DNA from: Anaerolineales bacterium
GTDB taxonomy: Bacteria > Chloroflexota > Anaerolineae > Anaerolineales > Villigracilaceae
Direction: 5' to 3'
DNA length: 13,468 nt
Assembly: GCA_029933275.1 (NCBI GenBank)
Contig: JAOZOM010000030.1
Span: 1-13,468, forward strand
This document shows, one piece after another, positions 6,287-12,617 of this stretch. The position numbers were made by a program, and so were the translations under genes. Within the stretch, counting starts at the first letter, position 1, and each line of letters opens with the position of its first letter. The notes below the pieces were generated by a model. That model searched no databases, was not told the origin of the DNA, and worked only from the letters and a program-made list of their open reading frames with translations.

Positions 6287-6766
6287 ATGGATATAGGCGC
6301 AGTTTTTATACTTTTAGCCCTTGTGATTTTGGTGGCAATGTATTTGGCGCAACCTTATATGGAAAGGCGCGGAAAAATTATTTCTGCGGAAGAGTTAGCT
6401 CTCTCGGCTTTATTCGCAGAACGGGATCACGCGATTGATACGCTGAAAGAACTAGAGTTTGATTATTCTCTCGGCAAAATCCCCGCAGAAGATTACGATG
6501 GCCAACGAGTAGATTTAATGCAGAAGGGCGCAGAGGTTTTACGCAAAATTGATGAATTCAAAGCCGAAGATATCCCCGAAGATAAAGTTGAAACGGCTAT
6601 CTCTTCTCGCCGCGCGGAGATTAGCCCCGTAGACGATGATCTCGAATCGCTGATTGCGGCGCGACGTAGTAAACGTAAAGCCAAATCGGGCGGTTTTTGC
6701 CCGAATTGCGGGCATCCTGTTTTGAGTACGGATAAGTTCTGTACGAATTGCGGGAAGAGGACGTAG
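6287..6766 (+). CDS. Membrane-anchored CcmI-like protein with C-terminal zinc ribbon
   Basis: The 159-residue product starts with one membrane segment (about 4-21). A charged helical segment (about 34-95) with 'DTLKELEFDYSLGKIPAEDY' resembles the N-terminal helical hairpin of CcmI-type proteins, which in proteobacteria assist apocytochrome delivery. A variable linker follows. The C-terminus is a zinc ribbon, CPNCG (C138, C141) and CTNCG (C152, C155). There is no TPR domain, so it is not a full CcmI. By position between ccmG and the cytochrome gene I infer a helper role in cytochrome assembly, with the soluble part probably in the cytoplasm. A strong AAGGAGG site precedes the ATG. Residues 49-77 align without gaps to the tail of the next protein (about 9 of 29 identical). 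Confidence 0.8.
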   Translation: MDIGAVFILLALVILVAMYLAQPYMERRGKIISAEELALSALFAERDHAIDTLKELEFDYSLGKIPAEDYDGQRVDLMQKGAEVLRKIDEFKAEDIPEDKVETAISSRRAEISPVDDDLESLIAARRSKRKAKSGGFCPNCGHPVLSTDKFCTNCGKRT

Positions 6767-6768
6767 AG

Positions 6769-6819
6769 CAGTAATCGGTAAATCAGGTATCAGTAAGCAG
6801 GTATCAGTAAATCGGGTAA
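6769..6819. repeat. Tandem CAGGTATCAGTAA repeat
   Basis: CAGGTATCAGTAA occurs at 6784-6796 and again at 6798-6810, a perfect repeat with period 14. It is flanked by degenerate copies (CAGTAATCGGTAAAT before, ATCGGGTAACC after). It fills half of the 103-base spacer before the cytochrome lipoprotein gene. No promoter is evident. Confidence 0.65.
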
Positions 6820-6869
6820 CCAATAGACTAGAGACCACCAGATTAATAAACTAACAAAAAGGTAGAACT

Positions 6870-8462
6870 ATGAAATCACGTTTTTTAGTAATTTTCGCTA
6901 TTTTAGCTTTATCCCTTTCGGCTTGCGTTTCTCTCGCCGAGGATGTCACCCCTCCCCCCGATGCACAGGAACAAGTCACCGCACCGGAGGCAACCGATGA
7001 GCCGGAAGAATCGGTTGCGCCTGAAACATCCGAAAATGGGGAGACGCTTTTTGCCGAAAATTGCATCCGATGTCATGGCGAAGATGGAACGGGGCTAGAG
7101 AATGCCGCGGATCTCACAAATAGCGAAAGAATGAGCCGCTATCCCGATGCGATGCTCGCGGCAGTAATTGAAAAAGGTAACGGAAACGGGATGCCGGCTT
7201 TCGGCGATGAGTTGAATAATACAGAGATCGCTTCTTTGGTCACTTATTTGCGCGGCATCGAAGCGAAAACGACAGATGCCGAATCCGCTGTTGATGGGGA
7301 CGCGCAAGCCGACCCCACGTCTGAGGCGGAAGCTGATTTAACGGGAAAAATTACAGGTTCAGTCATCAACGGGACAGGCGGCGATCTGCCAGAGGGCCTC
7401 ACCATCCAATTAGAGGCTTATGACCACGATTTATCGAATGGCGGTTTTAACAAAATTTTCACGCTGGAAAGTTCAGTTGATGCGGACGGAAATTATCTTT
7501 TTGAAAATATTGAAATGCCAGAAGGGCGTGCTTTTTTGGGGATTATTGAGAAAGATGGCGTTGTTTATTCTTCGCAACCCGGCTTCGCCATGAAAGGCAT
7601 CACAGAATTAGATATAGATGTTATTTATTATGAAACCAGCACCGATGCTTCTGAATTGAACATTGACCGATTGCATATTTTCTTTGAGCCGCCAGATGTG
7701 GAAGCAGAGCTTGCTCAGGTGGTTGAGGTTTTCGTGGTCTCGAATCCAACTTTATACGCGATTGTGCCAGAAGAAGCGGGAAAAGCTGTGATTGAATTCG
7801 CCTTGCCCGAAGGCGCGACAAATATCCAATTTGACGATGGTGTTTTTGGCGAGCGTTATACCCAAACCGCAGGCGGATTCGGCGATACCGACCCGATTTT
7901 GCCGGGAATGGGACGTTTAGAAATTGTGACTTTCTTTGAAATGCCTTATGAAAAGGCTTTTCTGGTCGGCAATCAACTCAATTTTGTTCAAAAAATTACA
8001 CATCCTATTGATTCTGCGATTGTGATGTCTCCGCAAGGGCTAAAAATCGAGAGCGATCTTCTCAAAGAAAGTGGAGAACGTGAGGCGCAGGGATTAATCT
8101 ACAATACCTATTCGAGCCAACCTTTGCCCATCGGGGCAACCTTTGAGATGACAGTTTCCGGCAAAGTCTCGGCAACTGCCACCGGCGGCGAGACAAATTC
8201 ACAACAAAATATCGTTTACGGCGCGTTGGCGTTGGGACTTGTTTTAATCGGAGCCGGTGTATGGTTTTATCTCCGCGACCGCAACGAAGACGACTATGAA
8301 GATGATGATTATGAAGACGATTCGGTCGAATACGATGATGCCGATAAATTGATGGACGCGATCATCGCTCTCGATGATGCTTATCGCACCGGAGATATTA
8401 GCGAAGAAGTGTATCGAAAACGGCGCGGCACCTTGAAGGAAGAATTGAAGAAGTTAGTTTAG
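6870..8462 (+). CDS. Monohaem cytochrome c lipoprotein with membrane anchor and CcmI-like cytosolic tail
   Basis: The product has 530 residues. A lipoprotein signal (1-19, LSAC, C19) is followed by an acidic Pro/Glu linker and a class I cytochrome c domain (about 54-132). That domain has CIRCH (C65, C68, H69) and the likely axial methionine M108 in GMPAF. Residues 157-260 look like a carboxypeptidase-regulatory-type beta domain. A long beta-rich extracellular region (about 265-440) follows, then one membrane segment (447-467). The cytosolic tail is very acidic (474-490, rich in D, E and Y) and ends in a helical hairpin (492-530). Residues 494-522 resemble residues 49-77 of the neighbouring zinc-ribbon protein. 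AAGG lies upstream of the ATG. Its place inside the ccm cluster suggests a client or an assembly-linked electron carrier; the partner is unknown. Confidence 0.88.
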   Translation: MKSRFLVIFAILALSLSACVSLAEDVTPPPDAQEQVTAPEATDEPEESVAPETSENGETLFAENCIRCHGEDGTGLENAADLTNSERMSRYPDAMLAAVIEKGNGNGMPAFGDELNNTEIASLVTYLRGIEAKTTDAESAVDGDAQADPTSEAEADLTGKITGSVINGTGGDLPEGLTIQLEAYDHDLSNGGFNKIFTLESSVDADGNYLFENIEMPEGRAFLGIIEKDGVVYSSQPGFAMKGITELDIDVIYYETSTDASELNIDRLHIFFEPPDVEAELAQVVEVFVVSNPTLYAIVPEEAGKAVIEFALPEGATNIQFDDGVFGERYTQTAGGFGDTDPILPGMGRLEIVTFFEMPYEKAFLVGNQLNFVQKITHPIDSAIVMSPQGLKIESDLLKESGEREAQGLIYNTYSSQPLPIGATFEMTVSGKVSATATGGETNSQQNIVYGALALGLVLIGAGVWFYLRDRNEDDYEDDDYEDDSVEYDDADKLMDAIIALDDAYRTGDISEEVYRKRRGTLKEELKKLV

Positions 8463-8486
8463 ACTAATCTGCTGGTCATAATCCCT

Positions 8487-9197
8487 ATGATTCGTGTAAA
8501 AAAACTCGTCAAACGTTTTGGGCTAAAAACCGTTCTGCGCGGCATGGATTTTTCCGTTGAAAATGGAGAATTTGTCGCGCTGATTGGTCCAAATGGCGCG
8601 GGAAAAAGTACATTTTTGCGTATTCTCGCCTCGCTCACTCGCCCCTCAATGGGGTCGGTTAGCGTGGCAGGATTTTCTCTCCCAAAAGAAGCCGCTGACG
8701 TTCGGCGTAAGCTGGGAGTCGTTTCCCATCAACCTCTGCTTTATGTTGATCTGACCGCCGCAGAAAATCTCAAATTTTACGGGCGGATGTACAATCTGCC
8801 GGATGTGGATACACGCATTATCGAAGTGCTGGAGATGGTCGGATTAACAAAACGGCGGGACGACCTCGTCCGTACATATTCGCGCGGGATGCAACAGCGT
8901 CTTGCTATTGGGCGTGCTGTTCTCCACGACCCCAGCGTGATGCTCTTCGATGAGCCTTATACCGGTCTCGATCAAGATGCCTCCGCCATGCTAGACGATG
9001 TGCTTCGTACCGTTGCCGCGCGCGGTCGCACCGTTGTGATGACCTCCCACGACCTCGCCCGCACTGAAGACCTCGCTACTCGTTTCGATGTACTTTCGCG
9101 CGGCAAAATCGCCGCGTCTGCAACGCATAAAGATTTTGGGAGTGGGAATTTACTTAACTTCTATAAGAATGTTTTGGAAGAGGGGAAAAAGCAATGA
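8487..9197 (+). CDS. ccmA: Haem exporter ATP-binding protein CcmA
   Basis: CcmA is the ABC ATPase that works with CcmB, CcmC and CcmD; ATP hydrolysis releases holo-CcmE for haem transfer. The 236-residue protein has all ABC elements: Walker A GPNGAGKST (34-42), Q-loop Q82, signature YSRGMQQR (131-138), Walker B VMLFDEP with D155 and E156, and switch H188. Its length fits the family. The ATG at 8487 begins 24 bases after the cytochrome gene, with no good ribosome binding site in the gap, so translation may depend on coupling to the upstream gene. The stop overlaps the ccmB start as ATGA. General ABC ATPases look alike; the identity rests on the ccmB and ccmC neighbours. Confidence 0.95.
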   Translation: MIRVKKLVKRFGLKTVLRGMDFSVENGEFVALIGPNGAGKSTFLRILASLTRPSMGSVSVAGFSLPKEAADVRRKLGVVSHQPLLYVDLTAAENLKFYGRMYNLPDVDTRIIEVLEMVGLTKRRDDLVRTYSRGMQQRLAIGRAVLHDPSVMLFDEPYTGLDQDASAMLDDVLRTVAARGRTVVMTSHDLARTEDLATRFDVLSRGKIAASATHKDFGSGNLLNFYKNVLEEGKKQ

Positions 9198-9877
9198 AAA
9201 AGAAAAATAGCTATCTTCGCGCCATTGGTGCAATAGCATGGAAAGATCTCGCCGCAGAATTGCGCTCGCGCGAATTACTCTCCGCAATGTTGGTTTTTTC
9301 CCTCTTAGTCATTCTAATCTTCAACTTTGCTCTTGAACTAGATGCAAAAACACGCAATTCCGTCACGGCGGGCGTTCTCTGGGTCACCTTCGTCTTCGCT
9401 GGAACTCTCGGTCTCAACCGCTCGATGGCAATCGAAAAAGATCGCGGCTGTCTTGATGGGCTTCTGCTTGCCCCAGTTGATCGAAGCGCGATTTATTTTG
9501 GCAAAGCAATTAGCAATTTAGCCTTCATGTTCATTGTTGAAATCATCATCCTACCCGCCTACAGCTTTTTATATAATATCAATCTATTCCAACCGGGATT
9601 ACTCTTCGTTATCTTTCTCGGCTCCATCGGCTACACCGCGGTCGGAACATTGCTCTCAGCAATGAGCGTTCAAACCCGCACGCGGGATGTGATGCTTCCG
9701 ATTTTGCTCTTCCCTGTCATCGTGCCGGTGCTGATCGCCGCGGTAAAAGCCAGTGGCGGCTATTTGCAAAAATTACCCTTCGACCAAATCCTGCCGTGGA
9801 TTAATTTGCTGATCGTTTATGACATCATTTTCATCGCCATCTCTTTTATGGTTTTTGACTATGTTGTTGAAGAGTAG
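9194..9877 (+). CDS. ccmB: Haem exporter membrane subunit CcmB
   Basis: CcmB is the membrane subunit paired with CcmA. The 227-residue product has the family length (about 220), a cytosolic start with 'WKDLAAELRSRELLS' (16-30, the CcmB-type coupling region), and six membrane segments (about 30-48, 58-76, 106-128, 134-157, 167-186, 200-222). The stretch 'EKDRGCLDGLLLAPVDRSAIYFGK' is typical of CcmB between segments two and three. The start overlaps ccmA by four bases. A ribosome site, GAGGGGAAAAA, lies inside the end of ccmA. Confidence 0.95.
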   Translation: MKKKNSYLRAIGAIAWKDLAAELRSRELLSAMLVFSLLVILIFNFALELDAKTRNSVTAGVLWVTFVFAGTLGLNRSMAIEKDRGCLDGLLLAPVDRSAIYFGKAISNLAFMFIVEIIILPAYSFLYNINLFQPGLLFVIFLGSIGYTAVGTLLSAMSVQTRTRDVMLPILLFPVIVPVLIAAVKASGGYLQKLPFDQILPWINLLIVYDIIFIAISFMVFDYVVEE

Positions 9878-9902
9878 GGTAGACCTAATCCCCCCTGCTC
9901 CC

Positions 9903-9915
9903 TTTTTATCGGAGA
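9903..9915 (+). promoter_or_regulatory. Ribosome-binding leader of ccmC, identical to that of ccmE
   Basis: TTTTTATCGGAGA repeats the leader at 2374-2386 in front of ccmE. GGAG lies 7 bases before the GTG start at 9922 and is the evidence for using GTG. Confidence 0.6.
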
Positions 9916-9921
9916 ACTTTT

Positions 9922-10617
9922 GTGAAAACTAAACCTACCGCTCTTAAATCGCTCGATGTTTTATCCCTCATATTATTGGCTATTGCCACCTATCTCGCCC
10001 TCGTCTTTGCCCCCACCGAAAAAGTAATGGGAGAAGTACAACGCGTTTTCTACTTCCACGTCGCGACAGCGTGGGTCGGCTTGCTGGGATTCGTTGCCGC
10101 GGGCGTGACCGGTGTTATCTACCTAAAAACACAAAATCTCAAATGGGATTTAATCGAAGAAGCCGCAGTTGAGATTAGCCTCGTCTTCTTCTTCATCGCC
10201 ATCGTTCTTGGCTCAATCTGGGCGCGTCCAATTTGGAATACTTGGTGGACGTGGGATCCGCGTCTCACCTCCGCCTCTATCGTTGAGCTAATTTATTTGG
10301 CATATCTAATGCTCCGTCAGGGCATAGATGACCCTGATAGGCGAGCCAGATTCGGCGCGGTTTATACGCTGGTCGGCGCAATTTCCGTCCCCATCACCTT
10401 TTTGTCGATTCGCATGTTCCGCACCATTCATCCCATCGTCATCGGGACTCAGGGCGGCACACAAGAAAAAATAGGCATGACCGGTGATATGAAAATCGCC
10501 TTCTTCTTTGCTCTCTTCACTTTCACCGTCATCTTCATTGACCTTTTTTGGAATCGCATCCGCTTGGGGCAATTAGAGCAAAAGGTCGAACAATTAAAGC
10601 TGAAAGTAATGGAGTAA
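9922..10617 (+). CDS. ccmC: Haem-handling protein CcmC
   Basis: CcmC presents haem to CcmE on the outer face of the membrane. The 231-residue product has the WWD motif 'WNTWWTWDPRLTS' (105-117) between membrane segments. The two conserved axial histidines are H46 in FYFHVATAW and H170 in RTIHP, matching E. coli H60 and H184. Six membrane segments are visible and the C-terminus is a short charged helix (212-231). The start is GTG, supported by a GGAG site 7 bases upstream; the next in-frame ATG would be at residue 36, too far into the first membrane segment region. It is distinguished from CcsA/ResC by its size and by its place after ccmAB and before ccmD. Confidence 0.95.
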   Translation: MKTKPTALKSLDVLSLILLAIATYLALVFAPTEKVMGEVQRVFYFHVATAWVGLLGFVAAGVTGVIYLKTQNLKWDLIEEAAVEISLVFFFIAIVLGSIWARPIWNTWWTWDPRLTSASIVELIYLAYLMLRQGIDDPDRRARFGAVYTLVGAISVPITFLSIRMFRTIHPIVIGTQGGTQEKIGMTGDMKIAFFFALFTFTVIFIDLFWNRIRLGQLEQKVEQLKLKVME

Positions 10618-10621
10618 AACA

Positions 10622-10686
10622 CTCACCGCAAAAACACAAAAAGCGCAAAGGATTCCTTTGTGTACTTTCTGCCTTCGTAGTAAAAA
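10622..10686. repeat. Imperfect palindromic repeat of the CGCAAAGG/CCTTTGTG type
   Basis: The ccmC-ccmD spacer has CAAAGG (10646-10651), ATT and CCTTTG (10655-10660), with looser pairing of the A/C-rich left arm and T/G-rich right arm outward. The text 'CTTTGTGTACTTTCTGCC' resembles the common dispersed element ending CCTTCGTGGTAAA. It has decayed relative to a perfect palindrome. Confidence 0.5.
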
Positions 10687-10700
10687 ACAGGAGCTAAACC

Positions 10701-10847
10701 ATGCAAACAATTCCCGATACATCCGTCTATATGATTGCAGGCTATATCATTTTTTTTAGCGTCACCATTGTCTACATTATCAGTCTCTTCACCCGTTGGA
10801 AAAAGCTAGAACGAGATTTGAAGACTTTAGAGGAGATAGATGAGTAG
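10701..10847 (+). CDS. ccmD: Small membrane protein CcmD
   Basis: CcmD is a small membrane protein that associates with CcmC and CcmE and is needed to release holo-CcmE. This 48-residue ORF starts MQTIPDTSVYMIAGYIIFF. It has one membrane segment (about 9-30) and then a basic and charged helix 'TRWKKLERDLKTLEEIDE' on the cytoplasmic side, the usual CcmD layout with the 'R..L..DL..L' pattern. An AGGAG site lies 8 bases before the ATG. It sits after ccmC, its normal place, and its stop codon touches the terminator. It is easily missed by gene callers because of its length. Confidence 0.88.
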   Translation: MQTIPDTSVYMIAGYIIFFSVTIVYIISLFTRWKKLERDLKTLEEIDE

Positions 10848-10892
10848 AGAGCAAAGAAAAAGCCCGCTTCATGCGGGCTTTTTCTTTGCTCT
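10848..10892. terminator. Strong intrinsic terminator after ccmD (bidirectional)
   Basis: A perfect 20-bp stem with the loop TTCAT starts at the base after the ccmD stop codon. The GC-rich core AGCCCGC/GCGGGCT is flanked by A-runs and T-runs, so it would work in both directions. It ends the ccm cluster and separates it from the peptidase gene. Confidence 0.93.
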
Positions 10893-10896
10893 GCGC

Positions 10897-10902
10897 TATA
10901 AT
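10897..10902 (+). promoter_or_regulatory. Consensus -10 box (TATAAT) for the M28 peptidase gene
   Basis: A perfect TATAAT lies 4 bases after the terminator and 67 bases before the peptidase start. The place where a -35 box should be is inside the terminator stem (CGGGCT with a 17-base spacer), and it does not match TTGACA. The promoter would therefore have a weak -35 or need an activator. Confidence 0.45.
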
Positions 10903-10925
10903 ACTTTTCATAAAACGCCCAAAAA

Positions 10926-10948
10926 CTTAAGTCTGATGTCTTAAGTCT
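10926..10948. repeat. Direct repeat CTTAAGTCT in the peptidase leader
   Basis: CTTAAGTCT is present at 10926-10934 and 10940-10948 (period 14), in the untranslated leader of the peptidase gene. It could be a protein binding site or a scrap of an intergenic repeat. Confidence 0.45.
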
Positions 10949-10969
10949 AAATATACAAAAGGAAAAACA

Positions 10970-12352
10970 ATGACCAACCCCCACCTCCCCCTCGATCAAA
11001 AAATTCTCGGCGATATTTATAGCAGTCGCGAGGCAATGGACAATCTCGAAACCCTCTGCGATGATTTCGGCTCTCGCTTCGGCGGGACAAAAGGCGAAAA
11101 ACGCGCCGCAGACTTCCTAAAAGCCAAAATGGAAGAATACGGTCTCAGCAACGTTCACCTTGAGCCTTTCGACTACCTCGGCTGGGAACGCGGCTCTGCC
11201 TCCCTCGAAATTATTAGCCCAATTCAGAAGAATATCCCCTGCATCACCCTCCCCCACTCCCCGCCCGTAGAGATCGAAGCCGAAATTTTCGACATCGGCG
11301 CAGGTTTCCCCGCCGATTTTGACACGCACGCCGAGGAAATTAAAGGCAAATTCCTGATGGCTAATAGCGAACTTTACCCCAAAGGAATTAAACGCTGGGT
11401 ACATCGTCAAGAGAAATATGGTCGTAGCCTCCTAGCGGATGCAGCTGGATTTATCTTCGTCAACCATTATCCGGGCTATGGTCCCGCAACGGGCGGCGTG
11501 GGCAGTCACGGCAAAGCCGGTCCCATCCCCGGCATCTCTATTTCTTATGAAGACGGGACATTTATCCAACGTCTTGCCAAAAAGCACGGCTCGGTCAAGA
11601 TTCGGCTATCGAGTAGCGATAAGCTCCGCCCAATGACCTCTTGGAACGTCGTCGGCGACCTCGTTGGTACGGAAAAGCCCGAAGAAATCATCATGATCGG
11701 CAGCCATTACGATGGTCACGACATCGCACAAGGAGCCAGCGACCCCGCATCCGGCGTTGTTTCAGTGCTAGAAACAGCTCGGGTTCTCGGCAAGCACGCC
11801 CAACTTCCACGCACGATCCGCTTTGCTTTTTGGGGCGTAGAAGAAATCGGTTTACTCGGTTCAAAAGCCTACGTCCGCGACCACGCGGCGGAGCTTTCCC
11901 AAATCCGCTTTTATTTAAATATGGATGCTGCGGGCGGGATGCCCTCCAAAGACATCAACCTTCATGCGTGGCAGGAATTGCAATCCACTTTTGAGGGTTT
12001 CCGCGAAGAAATGGTGCAGGATTTCGCCATCGGGCAAAATTTCCACTCCGCTTCCGACCATTATTCTTTCCTGCTGGAGGGCGTGATCACCGGCGGCGTT
12101 GAGCCGGTGCGGGAGACGCGCAGCGGACGCGGCTACGGGCATACCAAATTTGACACGGTGGATAAAGTAACGATTTTGGGATTGCGGGATGCCGCCTCCC
12201 TTGCGGCGCGGATACTCTTGCGGGTTGCGCGCGTGGATAACTGGCTTGCCTCCCCGCGGGACGCAGAATCTGTGCGTGCGCTTTTGAATCAGCCGCAATT
12301 CGCCGAGATACAGGCGTTCCGCAAGAAGATGGATGCGTATTTTGAAGAGTAA
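10970..12352 (+). CDS. M28-family zinc aminopeptidase/carboxypeptidase-like hydrolase
   Basis: The 460-residue protein is a metallopeptidase of family M28 that would remove terminal residues from peptides with two bound metal ions. The metal ligands are visible: H246 and D248 in SHYDGHD, D258 in GASDPASG, catalytic E291 and ligand E292 in WGVEEIG, D319 in LNMDA, and H391 in GYGHTKFDT. The common GAxDN motif reads GASDP here, a minor variation. An N-terminal helical region (1-65) and an inserted PA-like region (about 95-215) precede and split the core, as in glutamate carboxypeptidase Q-like members. No signal peptide or anchor is seen, so it is probably cytoplasmic. AAAGGAAAAA precedes the ATG. 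It appears monocistronic, between two terminators. The exact substrate cannot be told. Confidence 0.9.
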   Translation: MTNPHLPLDQKILGDIYSSREAMDNLETLCDDFGSRFGGTKGEKRAADFLKAKMEEYGLSNVHLEPFDYLGWERGSASLEIISPIQKNIPCITLPHSPPVEIEAEIFDIGAGFPADFDTHAEEIKGKFLMANSELYPKGIKRWVHRQEKYGRSLLADAAGFIFVNHYPGYGPATGGVGSHGKAGPIPGISISYEDGTFIQRLAKKHGSVKIRLSSSDKLRPMTSWNVVGDLVGTEKPEEIIMIGSHYDGHDIAQGASDPASGVVSVLETARVLGKHAQLPRTIRFAFWGVEEIGLLGSKAYVRDHAAELSQIRFYLNMDAAGGMPSKDINLHAWQELQSTFEGFREEMVQDFAIGQNFHSASDHYSFLLEGVITGGVEPVRETRSGRGYGHTKFDTVDKVTILGLRDAASLAARILLRVARVDNWLASPRDAESVRALLNQPQFAEIQAFRKKMDAYFEE

Positions 12353-12361
12353 TCACCAAAC

Positions 12362-12458
12362 AGATTTCAAAAATCTTAAGCGATGGTTTTAAAACGATCT
12401 TGCATTTAGCCTCACGCATTTTCGTAAAGCAAGGCTTTTACAGAGACTTTTGAAATCT
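12362..12458. repeat. Wide inverted repeat AGATTTCAAAA / TTTTGAAATCT
   Basis: AGATTTCAAAA (12362-12372) and TTTTGAAATCT (12448-12458) are perfect 11-base inverted copies, 75 bases apart, just after the peptidase stop. The inside contains no open frame of note. It may be the remnant of a small inverted-repeat element. Confidence 0.45.
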
Positions 12459-12469
12459 CTCTCACTAGA

Positions 12470-12512
12470 ATTCAAAAAGCCGTGTCCATTTTCAGGACAC
12501 GGCTTTTTGAAT
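12470..12512. terminator. Bidirectional intrinsic terminator between convergent genes
   Basis: A perfect 18-bp stem around the 7-base loop ATTTTCA has the core GCCGTGTCC/GGACACGGC with an A-run on the left and a T-run on the right. It would stop the peptidase transcript from the left and the minus-strand gene transcript from the right. Confidence 0.92.
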
Positions 12513-12522
12513 CATATCGCGT

Positions 12523-12601
12523 TGTCATTGCGAGGCGGTTTTATCGCCGAAGCAATCTCCCTGATAGTTGGGAAGTTGCTTCATCGGGTTTCGCAATGAC
12601 A
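12523..12601. repeat. Palindromic intergenic element, TGTCATTGCGA type
   Basis: The 79-base element has perfect 11-base terminal inverted repeats, TGTCATTGCGA (12523-12533) and TCGCAATGACA (12591-12601). Inner arms also pair imperfectly (CGAAGCAATCTCCC against GGGAAGTTGCTTC). The core GTCATTGCGAGG and GAAGCAATCTC are hallmarks of a dispersed element I know from many bacterial genomes. It encodes no protein and would need a transposase elsewhere to move. Confidence 0.75.
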
Positions 12602-12617
12602 GACAATCACTTATAGT

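Noticed and set aside
6769..6819. CRISPR array or riboswitch in the zinc-ribbon-cytochrome spacer
   Set aside because: The units are only about 14 bases, adjacent and AT-rich, with no spacers and no cas genes; no known riboswitch core is visible.
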